From DASQFQ01 sp963802905 (GTDB taxonomy: Bacteria > Actinomycetota > Thermoleophilia > Solirubrobacterales > Solirubrobacteraceae), in the NCBI GenBank assembly GCA_963802905.1, contig CAWDKH010000004.1, positions 434,001 to 498,000 of the forward strand: 64,000 nucleotides of DNA. Reading direction: 5' to 3'. The notes below the pieces were generated by a model. The model did no database searches and was not told the DNA's origin. It saw only the letters and a program-made list of their open reading frames with translations. The position numbers and the translations under genes are program-made. The stretch's first letter is position 1. Each line of letters opens with the position of its first letter. Shown piece by piece: positions 1 to 14,062 of this stretch.

Positions 1-33
1 CACCCACGATAGATGTGAAGGAGGTGAATCTCG

Positions 34-201
34 GTGACCGCTGTAACGGTGATATCCGGCGTTCTCATGGCGTTGCCTCTGCTGTTGCTCGTGGGCTTTG
101 CTCTTGGACCGTTGGCTCTCGTCCCGGTGTTGATCGTCGCGTGCGTCGCGCCGCTCCTCTTGCTGGTTGGCGCGATCGTGTTCTTCGCCGGCAAGCGGTA
201 G
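34..201 (+). CDS. small hydrophobic membrane protein (55 aa)
   Basis: The GTG start is chosen because a near-perfect Shine-Dalgarno sequence (AAGGAGGTG, 18-26) lies 7 bases upstream. The 55-residue product is almost wholly hydrophobic, with two predicted membrane segments (about residues 5-30 and 32-52) split by a proline-rich turn, and ends in a positively charged GKR tail. I do not recognise a family. It resembles the many tiny actinobacterial membrane proteins of unknown role. No neighbour gives functional context: the next gene is about 800 bases away on the other strand. The strong ribosome binding site is the main reason to believe it is translated. Confidence 0.6.
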   Translation: MTAVTVISGVLMALPLLLLVGFALGPLALVPVLIVACVAPLLLLVGAIVFFAGKR

Positions 202-999
202 CCACGGCCGCTGGTCGGAGGCCGCCCGAGTTCGGCGCCGGGAAGCGCTTGACAAGCCCCCGGGCCGAACAAGCTGGTCACGCGCGGCGCACCGGCCGGG
301 AGGCCCTGCCCTGACCGCGCGGAGGACCTCGGCCCGACTGCGTGCTCACGCAACCCCGCTAGCTGACGTGCCCATCGTGCGGCGCAGTCGCCTGCGCGCT
401 GCTCTTTCCGCCTGCTTGCGAAACCAGGGCTTCTGCCCGCGGGCTGGCTGGGCCGATTCTGTCCTACCGCCGAACTAGCTTCGGCGTCGTCGAGGAGCGG
501 CAGATAGGCGGGGTTATCTGCCACTCGCCCCAAGCGGGCGTGGGCCGACGCGGTTTTGGCACGCTCGATTCTCGTCCGAGACGGTCGTCGCGTCGTTGTT
601 GTTCGAGACGGCTGCTCCTCCGGGCGGAGCGGCGCTCTGGTCTTATCCGTAGCGGTACTGGCTGTGCGGCGACCGTTGCCTCAACACCCCGTGATTGTCA
701 ACCCGCGAAAGCTGCGAGGCACAAGGACCAGGCCAGGCGTCCATGCTGACTGCTAGCCGAAGATCGGGAGGCGCCGCTGCCTGGCGAGGCGAACCATTGC
801 GGCCTGGATCGCGGACCTGCACCTCGAGGTACCGCGCCAAACCGCTGCAAACGCGCGAGTCTCGAGCAACGCTTCGACGAACCGAAAAGGTCGCAATGTG
901 AGAACTCATACTCCGCGATTGGGTACTGAGATCGGCTTCGGGACCGACGGCGCTGAACCCGCCCAGCGACGGCAGGTACCACGACCAGACCACCGACGG
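202..999. other. intergenic region with two small hairpins
   Basis: No convincing gene was found on either strand; the open frames here have no recognisable protein character. It contains an inverted repeat GGCAGATA/TATCTGCC at 499-522 (8-bp stem, 8-base loop), followed at once by CGCCC/GGGCG at 526-540. A weak relative of the ttcgc..gcgaa palindrome seen at 14322 and 21642 lies near 405-423. The paired hairpins could end transcription of the small gene upstream, but they are 300 bases past its stop. Confidence 0.5.
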
Positions 1000-2382
1000 T
1001 TAGCCCAGCGGTTCGAAGGTGGCCGTGAAGTGGCGCAGGGCCGCCGGCTCATCGACGATTCGGTAGCCGGTCAACTCATCGGCCTCGCGGGCGACGTGCT
1101 CGCAGACCTCGATCACGTAGTCGATGTGGCTCTGCGTGTATGTCCGGCGCGGGATCGCGAGCCGCACCAGGTCGAGGGCGGCAGGCGCCTCCGAACCGTC
1201 CGGCTGGCGGCCGAACATCACCGTGCCGATCTCACAGCTGCGCACTCCCCCTGCTTCGTATAGGGCGACCGCGAGCGCCTGGCCGGGGTACGCGAGCGGC
1301 GGGATCTGCGGGAGCAGGGCCCGGGCGTCGATGTAAACGGCGTGCCCGCCGACCGGGCTCAGCACCGGCACTCCGGCCCGCTGCAACGCCTCGCCGAGAT
1401 ACCCGGTCGAGCGGATCCGATAGCGCAGGTAGTCGTGGTCGACGACCTCGCGCAGCCCCTGCGCCAGCGCCTCGAGGTCGCGGCCGGCCAACCCTCCGTA
1501 CGTCGGGAACCCTTCGGTGAGGATCAGCAGGTTCCGGCACTCGCGGGCCAGCTCGTCGTCGTCCATCGCCAGCCATCCACCGATGTTGCCCATCGGGTCC
1601 TTCTTGGCGCTCATCGTCATGCCGTCGGCCATCGATGCCATCTCACGCACGATCTCGGTCACGTCGCGGCCAGCCTGCCCCGGCTCGCGCTCGTGGATGA
1701 ACCAGGCATTCTCGGCGAAGCGGCAGGCGTCGAGAAACAGCCGTTTACCGTGCGCGTCGCACACTTCGCGGACCGCGTGCAGGTTGGCCAGCGACACCGG
1801 CTGACCGCCGCCGCTGTTGTTGGTGATCGTCATGAACACGACCGGGATGTCGTCCCCGCGCGCGCGCAGCAAGGCATCCAGTGCCTCGACATCCATGTTG
1901 CCCTTGAACGGGTGGTCGGCTTGCGGATCCAGGCCCTGCGCGATCACCAGGTCGATGGCCTGCGCCCCGGTGTACTCGACGTTCGCGCGGGTGGTGTCGA
2001 AGTGCGTGTTGTTCGGCACCACCCTCCCGGGCCCCGCGAGCACGCTGAAGATGATCTTCTCGGCCGCCCGGCCCTGGTGGGTGGGGATCACGTGCTCGAA
2101 CGGGAACAGCTCGCGCACGGCGTCCCGGAACACGTAGTACGACGGCGAGCCGGCGTAGGACTCGTCGCCGTGCTGAATCGCAGCCCACTGATCGCGGCTC
2201 ATCGCGCCCGTCCCCGAGTCGGTGAGCAGGTCGATCAGCACGTCCCTGGCGTGCACCTCGAACAGGTTGTAGCCGGCCCGGACCACGGCCGCCTTGCGCT
2301 GCTGGCTCGTGGTCATCCGCAGCGGCTCGACGGAGTGGATCCGGAAGGGCTCGATTATCGTGCGGAAGGTCGGTGCGCTCAT
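1000..2382 (-). CDS. tnaA: tryptophanase (tryptophan indole-lyase)
   Basis: A PLP-dependent beta-eliminating lyase of 460 residues that would cleave L-tryptophan to indole, pyruvate and ammonia in the cytoplasm. Family landmarks are present: EPFRI near the N-terminus, IDLLTDSGTGAMS, THQGRAAE, NSGGGQPVSLANL, the PLP-lysine motif MSAKKDPMGNIGG, and EGFPTYGGLAGRDLEA. Tryptophanase and tyrosine phenol-lyase are close relatives. Three positions point to tryptophanase: FDTT (Asp, where the phenol-lyase has Thr), CEIG (Ile in place of the phenol-specific Arg) and LRHFTA near the C-terminus (His rather than Phe). The ATG at 2382 matches the usual family N-terminus; an in-frame start at 2433 would add 17 atypical residues. 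There is no leader peptide gene (tnaC) and no adjacent permease. Confidence 0.9.
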   Translation of the reverse strand: MSAPTFRTIIEPFRIHSVEPLRMTTSQQRKAAVVRAGYNLFEVHARDVLIDLLTDSGTGAMSRDQWAAIQHGDESYAGSPSYYVFRDAVRELFPFEHVIPTHQGRAAEKIIFSVLAGPGRVVPNNTHFDTTRANVEYTGAQAIDLVIAQGLDPQADHPFKGNMDVEALDALLRARGDDIPVVFMTITNNSGGGQPVSLANLHAVREVCDAHGKRLFLDACRFAENAWFIHEREPGQAGRDVTEIVREMASMADGMTMSAKKDPMGNIGGWLAMDDDELARECRNLLILTEGFPTYGGLAGRDLEALAQGLREVVDHDYLRYRIRSTGYLGEALQRAGVPVLSPVGGHAVYIDARALLPQIPPLAYPGQALAVALYEAGGVRSCEIGTVMFGRQPDGSEAPAALDLVRLAIPRRTYTQSHIDYVIEVCEHVAREADELTGYRIVDEPAALRHFTATFEPLG

Positions 2383-2589
2383 GCCCGCGACGGTACTCGC
2401 CGGCCGCACCCAGCGAATGCCCGCGCTCTCCATGGATGCCGGTCCGGCTCATGCTGCGCAGGTGTCCGGCGGCGCCGCCGGCCTCTGCTCGAGACGAGTG
2501 GCAGCTGCTCCAAGCCGGGCGAGCGCCTGAGCAGCACGCCCAAGCCGCGCCATCGGCGACCGTCCTCGGCGCCGTCGGCGCCGGAGCGC

Positions 2590-2735
2590 CCTGACCCGCC
2601 TGGGAGATTGTGGGAGATCAGGATCACCGCGAGCTGCTGCTCGCCGAGACGCTGGACCAGCTCGAGCACGTGGCGCGTCTGCGCGACGCCCAGCGCGGCG
2701 GTCGGCTCGCCGCGGATCACCAAGCGGAGTTCCAC
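2590..2735 (-). pseudogene. remnant of sugar ABC transporter ATP-binding protein
   Basis: About 48 residues read on the minus strand match the Walker B to H-loop stretch of carbohydrate-importer ABC ATPases: GEPTAALGVAQT followed by a helix and then LAVILISHNL. In functional proteins the Walker B reads DEPTAALGV; here the aspartate is Gly. No Walker A, Q-loop or signature motif is present upstream, and the frame becomes meaningless on both sides. It is therefore a truncated relic rather than a working gene. The region 2383-2990 otherwise holds only the hairpin at 2858-2916. Confidence 0.6.
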
Positions 2736-2857
2736 ATGGAGGACCTCCTCGCGAGAGAGGGGGCCTCGTGTCCTCGTCAGAACCCGCCAGGTCTTCACAG
2801 GGCGATCGGGCTACTCGGCGAGTGCCTCGGGGCCGAGCGGCGAGCCCGAATGGCGAC

Positions 2858-2916
2858 CCGCGGTCTCAAGCGCGACCGCGGCTGACCGTCAGCCGCAGTC
2901 GCGCTTTGAGACGCGG
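2858..2916. repeat. long near-perfect inverted repeat (about 26 bp)
   Basis: The arm starting at 2863 (gtctcaagcgcgac) and its complement ending at 2912 pair over 23-24 bases with one C-A mismatch and one bulged T, around a 3-base loop (CCG, 2886-2888). Four more pairs (ccgc/gcgg) extend the stem outwards past a bulged G. As RNA this would be an unusually stable hairpin. It lies between the ABC ATPase remnant and the small gene at 2991. It has no downstream T-run, so it could be a terminator, a mobile-element scar or a structured RNA. Confidence 0.6.
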
Positions 2917-2990
2917 CGCCGCGGCGCGTACACTCACGGAAGCGACAAAGGCACGGAGGCCGCCCCCCCGGTATGAATCTGGAGGTTCCG

Positions 2991-3185
2991 ATGTCCGACT
3001 CGCCCGCGAGCCGCGACCGCGACGTAACCACGCTCACTGCCGCCCAGCGCGACTGGATCCGCCGAGAGGGCCGCGTGGCCCGCGTGCTGGAGGCGGCGCA
3101 ACGCCGAGGCGGGAGGCGCTTCGTGAGGAGCGCCACCGAGCTACGCAGCGCGGCGAAGCGCCCGCCGGCGCGCCCATCGTCGTAG
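2991..3185 (+). CDS. small basic hypothetical protein (64 aa)
   Basis: The start at 2991 is picked because GGAGG (2981-2985) sits 5 bases upstream; the in-frame ATG at 2973 has no such site. The product is strongly charged and Arg-rich, with a helical middle section (AAQRDWIRREGRVARVLEAA) and no membrane segment. I do not recognise a family. It precedes the broken flavoprotein by 40 bases on the same strand. Confidence 0.5.
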   Translation: MSDSPASRDRDVTTLTAAQRDWIRREGRVARVLEAAQRRGGRRFVRSATELRSAAKRPPARPSS

Positions 3186-3225
3186 CTCGTCGCTGCTGAG
3201 CGCACACGGGTGTACCGTCCGGCCC

Positions 3226-4474
3226 ATGGACGTCGTGATCGTCGGAGGTGGCGTGGCCGGCTTGGAGGCGCTGCTCGGCCTGCGCGCCATGGCGGCGACC
3301 GCGTACGCCTCACGCTCGCTGCCCCGGAGCCCGACTTCTCCTACCGGCCGCTGGCCGTGGCCGAGCCGTTCGCCCTCGGCCACGCCTATCGCGTGCCGCT
3401 GTCGCGGTTCGCGCAGGGCGCCGGCGCCGAGCTCGTGCTGGACGCGACCGTCGGGGTGGACGACGCGGCGGGCCGGGTGCGGTTGTGCGATGGCGGCGAA
3501 CGGGCTTACGACGCCCTGCTCGTCGCCCCGGCGGCGGTGCGGTGAGCGCGTCGAGGGCGCCACGACCTGGTGGCCGGCGGCGACCCGGAGATCTACGGCG
3601 GGCTGTTGCGCGACCTGGACGAGGGCTACGCCAAGCGCATGGCGATCGTCGTGCCGCCCGGCGCGGTGTGGCCGCTACCCGCCTACGAGCTGGCGCTCAT
3701 GACGGCTGGCCAGGCCATCGACATGGGCCACGACGACGTCAGGATCACCGTCGTGACCTCGGAGCGCCGGGCCCTGTCGCTCTTCGGCGACGAGGCGAGC
3801 GCGGCCGTGGCCGACGAGCTGGCACGCGAGGGGGTTGAGTTCAAGACCGGCGTCGTGGCGCGCCGCGACAAGGATGGTCTGGTGGTCGAGCCGGGCGGCG
3901 AGTGCGTCGAGGTCCAGCGGGTCTTCGCGGTGCCGCGCCTGCTCGGACCGGCCATCGATGGCCTGCCGGCCGACGACGAGGGGTTCATCCTCGCCGGTGA
4001 CGATGGACGCGTTCAGGGCTGCAGGCGCACCTGGGCCGCCGGCGACGCCGTCGTCTCCCCGCTCAGGTTCGGCGGCCTCGCGACCCATCAGGCGCGCCGC
4101 GCCGCAGCGGGCATCGCGCGGCAGGCCGGTGTCGAGGATCCACCTGACCCCGGGGAGCCGGTTATCCACGGCCGCCTGCTGGCCGGCCGCCGCACGCGCC
4201 GCCTGAGAGGCCGCGGCGACGCCGAGGGTGCGCCGCTCTGGTGGCCGCAGGGCAAGGTGGCGGGCGAGCACCTGCCGCGCTGGCTCACGGAGCACGGCGT
4301 CGCTCCGCCCACCGCCGAGGAGCCGCCGGGCGAGGCGCTCACGGTCCACCGCCCGCTCAGCGACCTGCCGGGGCGGGAGGTGGAGTACCTGCGCGATCTC
4401 GCGCGGGAGTTCCGCCGCGCCGACCCGGCGATCGCCGCAATGGGCCGCCAATGCGCCAGGCCCGTGAGCACTGA
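3226..4474 (+). pseudogene. FAD-dependent oxidoreductase (SQR/NDH-2-like), frameshifted
   Basis: The N-terminus (MDVVIVGGGVAGLEALLGL) is a classic Rossmann GxGxxG FAD-binding loop. The protein then continues in a second frame (PDFSYRPLAVAEPFALGH...YDALLVAPAA, to 3545) and a third (GGDPEIYGGLLRDLDEGYAKR...WAAGDAVVSPLRFGGLATHQ, from about 3550). The order resembles sulfide:quinone reductase or type-II NADH dehydrogenase-like proteins. Breaks fall near 3290, near 3545 and near 4450; after the last the natural end MRQAREH-stop is restored at 4474. Protein similarity survives across every break, so the indels are either very recent or sequencing errors. An 8-bp hairpin follows the stop. Confidence 0.65.
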
Positions 4475-4482
4475 GCGAGCTA

Positions 4483-4503
4483 GCGGCCGGCTCCGCCGGC
4501 CGC
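4483..4503 (+). terminator. possible hairpin terminator
   Basis: A perfect 8-bp GC stem (gcggccgg/ccggccgc) with a 5-base loop begins 9 bases after the flavoprotein stop and lies before the carboxylase gene. There is no T-tract, which is common in high-GC actinobacteria. Confidence 0.4.
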
Positions 4504-4557
4504 GATGATCCGCCGCACGTCGAGCGACACCGCGACCAAGGGGGCTGACCGCTGAGG

Positions 4558-10105
<5,548 letters not shown>

Positions 10106-10120
10106 GGAATAACTCGCCCG

Positions 10121-10760
10121 TCAGGCCGCCACGAGGACGCGCTCGAGCAGATCGACGTACTGGCCGAGGTGGCGGGGGCCGAGGAAGAGGTCGCGGACAC
10201 GCGCCTGCGCGGCCTCGCCGATGCGCTCGGCCGCGTGCGGGTCTTGCAGCAGGGCGCTCACCCGCTCGCCGAAGGCGCGGAGGTCGCGTGGCTCGACGAG
10301 GCGGCCCGTCTTGCCGTCTTCGATCTCGTCCTGGATCCCGCCGACCCGCGGCGCCACCACGGGGCGTCCTTTCCACATCGCCTCCGCCACCGTGAGGTCG
10401 AAGCCCTCGGCGAGGCTCTTCTGGGCCACGACGTCTGCGCCGCGCTGGAGCGCGTTGACGATCCCGGCGTTCTCCTCGGCATCGTCCATCGGCAGGAGCG
10501 CCAGGTGCACGCGGCGGCGCACGTCGCCGGGCAGGTCGTGCCAGGCAGCCTCGGCCTCGGCGCAGACCTGGGCGCCCTCCGGGTCATCCGCGACGGCGCG
10601 GACGTCCGGGCCCGCTTAGCACGAGGTGCGGCTCCTCCTCCGCGTGCACGTGCTCGGCGAATGCGGCCAGCACTCCGAGTGGATCCTTGAGAACGTCCCA
10701 GCGCGAGATCTGCGCGAGCAGCGGACTGTCGAGACTCAGCTCGGGAGAACCGCCATGAAG
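10121..10760 (-). pseudogene. GT4 glycosyltransferase (trehalose-synthase-like), 5'-truncated and frameshifted
   Basis: Only the C-terminal half of a GT4-fold glycosyltransferase is present: SRWDVLKDPLGVL, then after a frame break near 10610 LPMDDAEENAGIVNALQR, KSLAEGFDLTVAEAMWKG (the E-x7-E sugar-nucleotide motif), RPVVAPRVGG and a final helix ending at 10121. The order resembles TreT-type trehalose synthases. The N-terminal acceptor domain (about 200 residues) is missing; sequence beyond about 10760 does not continue it. It is convergent with the carboxylase gene, with only 15 bases between stops. Confidence 0.65.
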
Positions 10761-10825
10761 TCGCACGAGCACGTCTTGTCCCCCGGCCATCATGCGACGC
10801 CCGCCCGCGGGCGCTGCGCGATGGA

Positions 10826-11337
10826 GTGGGTCGCGCACCGGCCGGTGAGGGCCATACGGACCGGCCGCGCGCCGCAAGCGCCGTGGTGGCGGCTTATGCC
10901 CGCCACTACAACGACGTCCTCGGCGACGAGCCGCGCCAGCGGCTGCGGCCGTACCTCGCCCGGATGATCGGGACCTCCGGCGACGCGCTCGACGAGCGGC
11001 GCGCGTGGGCCTGCGCCGAGTCGCTCGCTCTCGGCTCCCTGCCGGCCGCGCTGGCGGCCGCAGGGCTGGATGCGCACGCCGCCCGCCTGCGCCCGGCGCC
11101 CGCCGCCGAACTTGCGGAGCACGTCACGGCGGCACGCGCCGTAGCGGCACGCCGCGCGCGCGGACGCGCGAGCGGGCGTGCCGGGCAGGCGCGTGGGACG
11201 CGTGGGCGGCGGCGTGGGACGAGCGGGCACTGCCGAGCGGCGCGGCGCTGCGCCGCGGCGCGTTCGCGCTGCTCGGGCGGATGCTGCCGAGCGCGCGGCT
11301 CGAGGTTCCCGCGCCCGCCGTAGCGTTGCACCCCTGA
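10826..11337 (+). pseudogene. hypothetical alanine-rich protein, frameshifted
   Basis: The first part (VVAAYARHYNDVLGDEPRQR...LARMIGTSGDALDERRAWACAESLALG) has the look of an alanine-rich cytoplasmic protein family common in Conexibacter/Solirubrobacter-type genomes, whose role is unknown. Near 11165 the reading frame changes and the natural Ala/Trp-rich ending (AWDAWAAAWDERALPSG...LGRMLPSARLEVPAP) continues to 11337. The N-terminus abuts the truncated glycosyltransferase, so the junction near 10760-10880 may be a deletion scar. Confidence 0.45.
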
Positions 11338-11570
11338 CCGCCGGGCTTGAGCCCCAAAACACACGCGGGCGAGGCGCGCCCATTCCGTCCAATACGGTGC
11401 TTCGTCCCGATCATTCACCCAGACGCTCGCCGACACCGTCCACGCGGCTCGACACTGGGGCCCCCGACCAACGGCTCTGCCCTTCGCCTGTATGCGGTCG
11501 TCTCCGCCGACGACTGCGACACGCCCGCTCGGGACGAGAACCAAGCGCCGAGCCGGCCGTGCTGGAGAGT

Positions 11571-11592
11571 GCTGCTTTGCGCAAGAAGCAGC
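11571..11592. repeat. dispersed palindromic repeat, copy 1
   Basis: GCTGCTT (11571-11577), loop tgcgcaag, AAGCAGC (11586-11592). One member of a family of short intergenic palindromes with core close to GCTGCTTTGCGCGAGAAGC; other copies are listed separately. Confidence 0.7.
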
Positions 11593-11617
11593 AGTGTCCT
11601 CGAGCGATCCGCTGGCT

Positions 11618-11638
11618 GCTGCTTCTCGTCCAAAGCAG
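11618..11638. repeat. dispersed palindromic repeat, copy 2 (inverted-type loop)
   Basis: Stem gctgctt/aagcag around ctcgtcca, 26 bases after copy 1. The loop reads ctcgtc rather than gcgcga, so it may be a diverged or opposite-strand copy. Confidence 0.55.
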
Positions 11639-11685
11639 TAGCGCGGCGCGCCGACGCGGCTGCTGCTCCTTCTGTCGCTTCTATG

Positions 11686-12744
11686 TCAAGAGATTGATGG
11701 TGATGGCGGTGTTCCTTGTCCGGGGTGGGGCGGTTGGAGGAGTCGCCAGACGTGGCGGGCGAGGTAGCGCTTGAGGCAGCGGATGGCTTCGCGGGTGCTC
11801 TTGCCTTCCGCTTGGCGCCTCGCGATGTAGTCCTGGGTTGCGGGGTGGCAGCGGGCGCGGGTGACGATGACGCGGTGAAGGGCGGCGTTGATCTGGCGGT
11901 TGCCGCCCTGGTCGAGGCGGTGTCGTTGGGTGTTGCCCGAGCTGGCGGGGATCGGCGCGACCCCGGCGGCGCGCGCCAGCTTGGCTGCGGTCGCGAACCG
12001 GTGCGCGCCCGCGATCTCGCCGACGAGCTTGGCCGCCGTGAGCGGTCCGAACCCCGGCTCTGAGAGCAGCTGCGGTGCGATCGTGGTGACGAGCTGGGCG
12101 ATCTCGCGCTCGAGTGCCTTGATGGTCTGGGAGAGCTCGCGGATGCGCCGCAGCTCGTCGCGGGCGATGCGGACGCGCATCGTCTGCTCGGCCCTGGCGA
12201 GCCGGCGGGCGACGCGCGGCGCCCAGCGGCCATAGAACAGCGAGCTGCCCGGCAGCTGAAGTTCGGGCCAGAGATCGTGCAGATGCCACTGCAACGTGCT
12301 GTTGAGCCCGACGCGCTGACGAACCAGCCGTTCGCGGTGATCGACCAGCAGCCGCAGATCAAGCTCGGGCCCATCCAAGTGCGCGACCGGGAAGGCCCCA
12401 AGGCCCTCCCGCAATGCGGCGCGGGCGACCCCAATGGCGTCGATCGGGTCAGACTTGCCGCGCTGCCGAGCGCTCTTGCGAGCGCCGGCCGAGAGGTGCG
12501 TCGGGATCCGCAGCACCCGCTCGCCGCGGGCGATCAGAAACCGCTCCAGCGACCCGGAGACATGCCGGCAGTCCTCCAATGCCCAGGCCCGCTCGCCATC
12601 CAGGCCGCGCGCCCACCGCAACAGGACATCGAACCCGCGGGCTCCGACCTGGACCGTCTGCTCACCCAGCAACTCGCCCGTCGCCGTAGAGACCGCGGCG
12701 ACCGTGTGCGAACGCTTGTGAGTGTCCGCGCCAAGCACGATCAT
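11686..12744 (-). CDS. IS110-family transposase
   Basis: A full-length 352-residue DEDD transposase of the IS110 family, which recombines DNA through a RuvC-like N-terminal domain and a serine-bearing C-terminal domain. Visible are the N-terminal GADTHKRSH (first Asp), the WALEDCRHVSG block (Glu), KSDPIDAIGVARAAL (further acidic residues), then the helix-hairpin-helix LSEPGFGPLTAAKLVGEI and the C-terminal block GNTQRHRLDQGGNRQINAA. No stop or frameshift is seen, so it looks functional. The start ATG at 12744 gives the standard MIVLGADTHK opening. Confidence 0.93.
   Translation of the reverse strand: MIVLGADTHKRSHTVAAVSTATGELLGEQTVQVGARGFDVLLRWARGLDGERAWALEDCRHVSGSLERFLIARGERVLRIPTHLSAGARKSARQRGKSDPIDAIGVARAALREGLGAFPVAHLDGPELDLRLLVDHRERLVRQRVGLNSTLQWHLHDLWPELQLPGSSLFYGRWAPRVARRLARAEQTMRVRIARDELRRIRELSQTIKALEREIAQLVTTIAPQLLSEPGFGPLTAAKLVGEIAGAHRFATAAKLARAAGVAPIPASSGNTQRHRLDQGGNRQINAALHRVIVTRARCHPATQDYIARRQAEGKSTREAIRCLKRYLARHVWRLLQPPHPGQGTPPSPSIS
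11686..12744 (-). mobile_element. IS110-family insertion sequence (ends not defined)
   Basis: Only the coding part is delimited. IS110 elements usually lack terminal inverted repeats and make no or short target duplications, so the ends cannot be set by eye. The element lies beside a cluster of palindromic repeats (11571-11682); several IS110-family elements are known to insert into REP-like palindromes. The noncoding flank upstream of the transposase (12745 to about 12950) is where a bridge RNA would be expected. Confidence 0.7.
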
Positions 12745-13320
12745 TGCCCTCGTCCTCCTCTTGATCCCTTAGGGGCGGACACCTGGCGGACACGGCTTGC
12801 TGGAGGCGGTGCCACGCATCTATCAAGTCACGCCAGACATCCCCGACCGGCGACGAGCGACACAACAGGACGCAAGTCAGACCACAGATCTGGCCGACAG
12901 CCTCAAAGAGAGTCAGCTCGCCGCCCGGTCGGGACCTTCTCCACCTCGTCGGACATCACCGACGACCCGAATCACAACAGCAAGCCTCGAAGGAGCAGCG
13001 CTCGACGCCGGTCGAATCGAGTCGGTGGGCTGCTCCGACTCGCGCGAAGCGCGAGCGCAGGGTCGTCGCCCCACCGTCGCCGACCGGGTTCTCGCGCCCA
13101 TGCAAGACGCGGCGACTCTCCTCCGTGTCGTGCAATCAGGACGTGACGGACCTCGACGACCGACACGCCTGCCTCTAAGCGCGAGCGCGTCGTCGTTCCA
13201 TCGCGCCACGCGATGCACCGCGGTACGCGGGCGCGTCGGGACCCGGTAGTCGCGCTAGGTCAGGAGTTGAGCACCGCAGTCTCCGCCCCGGGGCGATGCT
13301 GGCGAATAGCAGCGGGCGAC
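12745..13320. other. intergenic region, probable IS110 noncoding end
   Basis: No gene with credible protein character on either strand. The part next to the transposase start may hold the IS left end and its bridge RNA. The remainder shows no repeat or promoter that I can support. Confidence 0.4.
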
Positions 13321-13349
13321 ACGGCGCCCGAGTGAGCTTCGGGCGCCGT
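13321..13349 (-). terminator. strong hairpin terminator
   Basis: A perfect 11-bp stem (acggcgcccga/tcgggcgccgt) with a 7-base loop lies 17 bases past the stop of the secreted-protein gene that reads leftwards from 13962. Position and stability make it its likely terminator. Confidence 0.7.
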
Positions 13350-13365
13350 ACGCGCGTGGAAGTGT

Positions 13366-13962
13366 CTACCGGACGATGATCGTGGTCGTAAAGTCGACGG
13401 TTGAACCGTCTGGGAACACGACGTGGCCTTCGATGATGTACGTCCCTGGGGTCAGCGGGTCCGTGAGGTAAACAAAGCCGTGGGCGACGGACAGCCCTTT
13501 CCGTTCTGCCCCCTTCAACCCGAAGATGTTGTCCTGCGGCAGATGGATCGTCAGCAGCCCAGTCTCGACCGAGGTGAGCGGAACGGGTTCGTCGTTGATG
13601 GTGACCGTGGCTGTGACTCCCTCATCCGCGCCAACAGCACACGCCCGCAGCGCGGCCTCGGTCGTGCCGTTGCGCTCAAAGGTGCTGCACTCGGTTGTCC
13701 ACGCGGCGATGAAGATCCTCGTACCGGCCTTGACGGTGCACGTAAACGAATCACCGCCGAACGGCGCAACGATCTTGCCCCCGAGCACGAAGCACTGGGG
13801 ACCGCCGTCCCCGAACGGGTTATCGGGCGTCGGTGTCTCGAGGACCGTCGTCCACAAGTTCCCGAGGGTTTTCCCGAGACTGGTCGGGGCCGAACTGGCC
13901 GACGGTGTTACCAAGCAGAACGTGACCGCTGCGACAAGCAGCACACGCGCAAAGCGTGTCAT
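13366..13962 (-). CDS. secreted protein of unknown function (198 aa), paralogue of 14710-15390
   Basis: Residues 1-25 form a Sec signal peptide with a likely cut after SASSA. The mature protein carries four cysteines (QCFVLGG, FTCTVKAG, TECSTFER, LRACAVG), suggesting disulfides outside the cell, and a beta-rich C-terminus (TYIIEGHVVFPDGSTVDFTTTI). The block ECSTFERNGTTEAALRACA closely matches ECSQAEGNGSTDAELRACA in the plus-strand protein at 14710, and the two share overall order and length, so they are paralogues in a divergent pair. No known family is recognised. Two palindromes upstream (13989-14006, 14063-14082) are candidate operators, and a hairpin terminator follows. Confidence 0.75.
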   Translation of the reverse strand: MTRFARVLLVAAVTFCLVTPSASSAPTSLGKTLGNLWTTVLETPTPDNPFGDGGPQCFVLGGKIVAPFGGDSFTCTVKAGTRIFIAAWTTECSTFERNGTTEAALRACAVGADEGVTATVTINDEPVPLTSVETGLLTIHLPQDNIFGLKGAERKGLSVAHGFVYLTDPLTPGTYIIEGHVVFPDGSTVDFTTTIIVR

Positions 13963-13988
13963 GACAACGTCCCTCCGCTCGAAGTCGG

Positions 13989-14006
13989 GATGACCGATTG
14001 GTCATC
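13989..14006. promoter_or_regulatory. palindromic operator candidate
   Basis: Perfect inverted repeat GATGACC-GATT-GGTCATC, ending 27 bases upstream of the ATG of the minus-strand secreted-protein gene. Size and symmetry fit a homodimeric repressor site overlapping the promoter or leader. No regulator gene is adjacent. Confidence 0.45.
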
Positions 14007-14062
14007 CTGATCCTGAGCGCGCTCGTTCGAACGCTCTCACCCGCTCCGCCGCCAGTCAAGTC

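Larger units (their letters stand above)
11338..11685. other. intergenic region rich in palindromic repeats next to IS110
   Basis: No gene seen. Two full copies of the palindromic repeat (11571-11592 and 11618-11638) and a partial, gctgctgct-like third stretch (about 11661-11682) crowd against the downstream end of the IS110 transposase gene. Confidence 0.6.

Noticed and set aside
1000..2382. Tyrosine phenol-lyase rather than tryptophanase
   Set aside because: Three substrate-specific positions (Asp in FDTT, Ile in CEIG, His in LRHFTA) match tryptophanase instead.
12797..13249. Open frames in the IS110 flank
   Set aside because: Composition is not protein-like and competing frames exist on both strands, so noncoding sequence is preferred.
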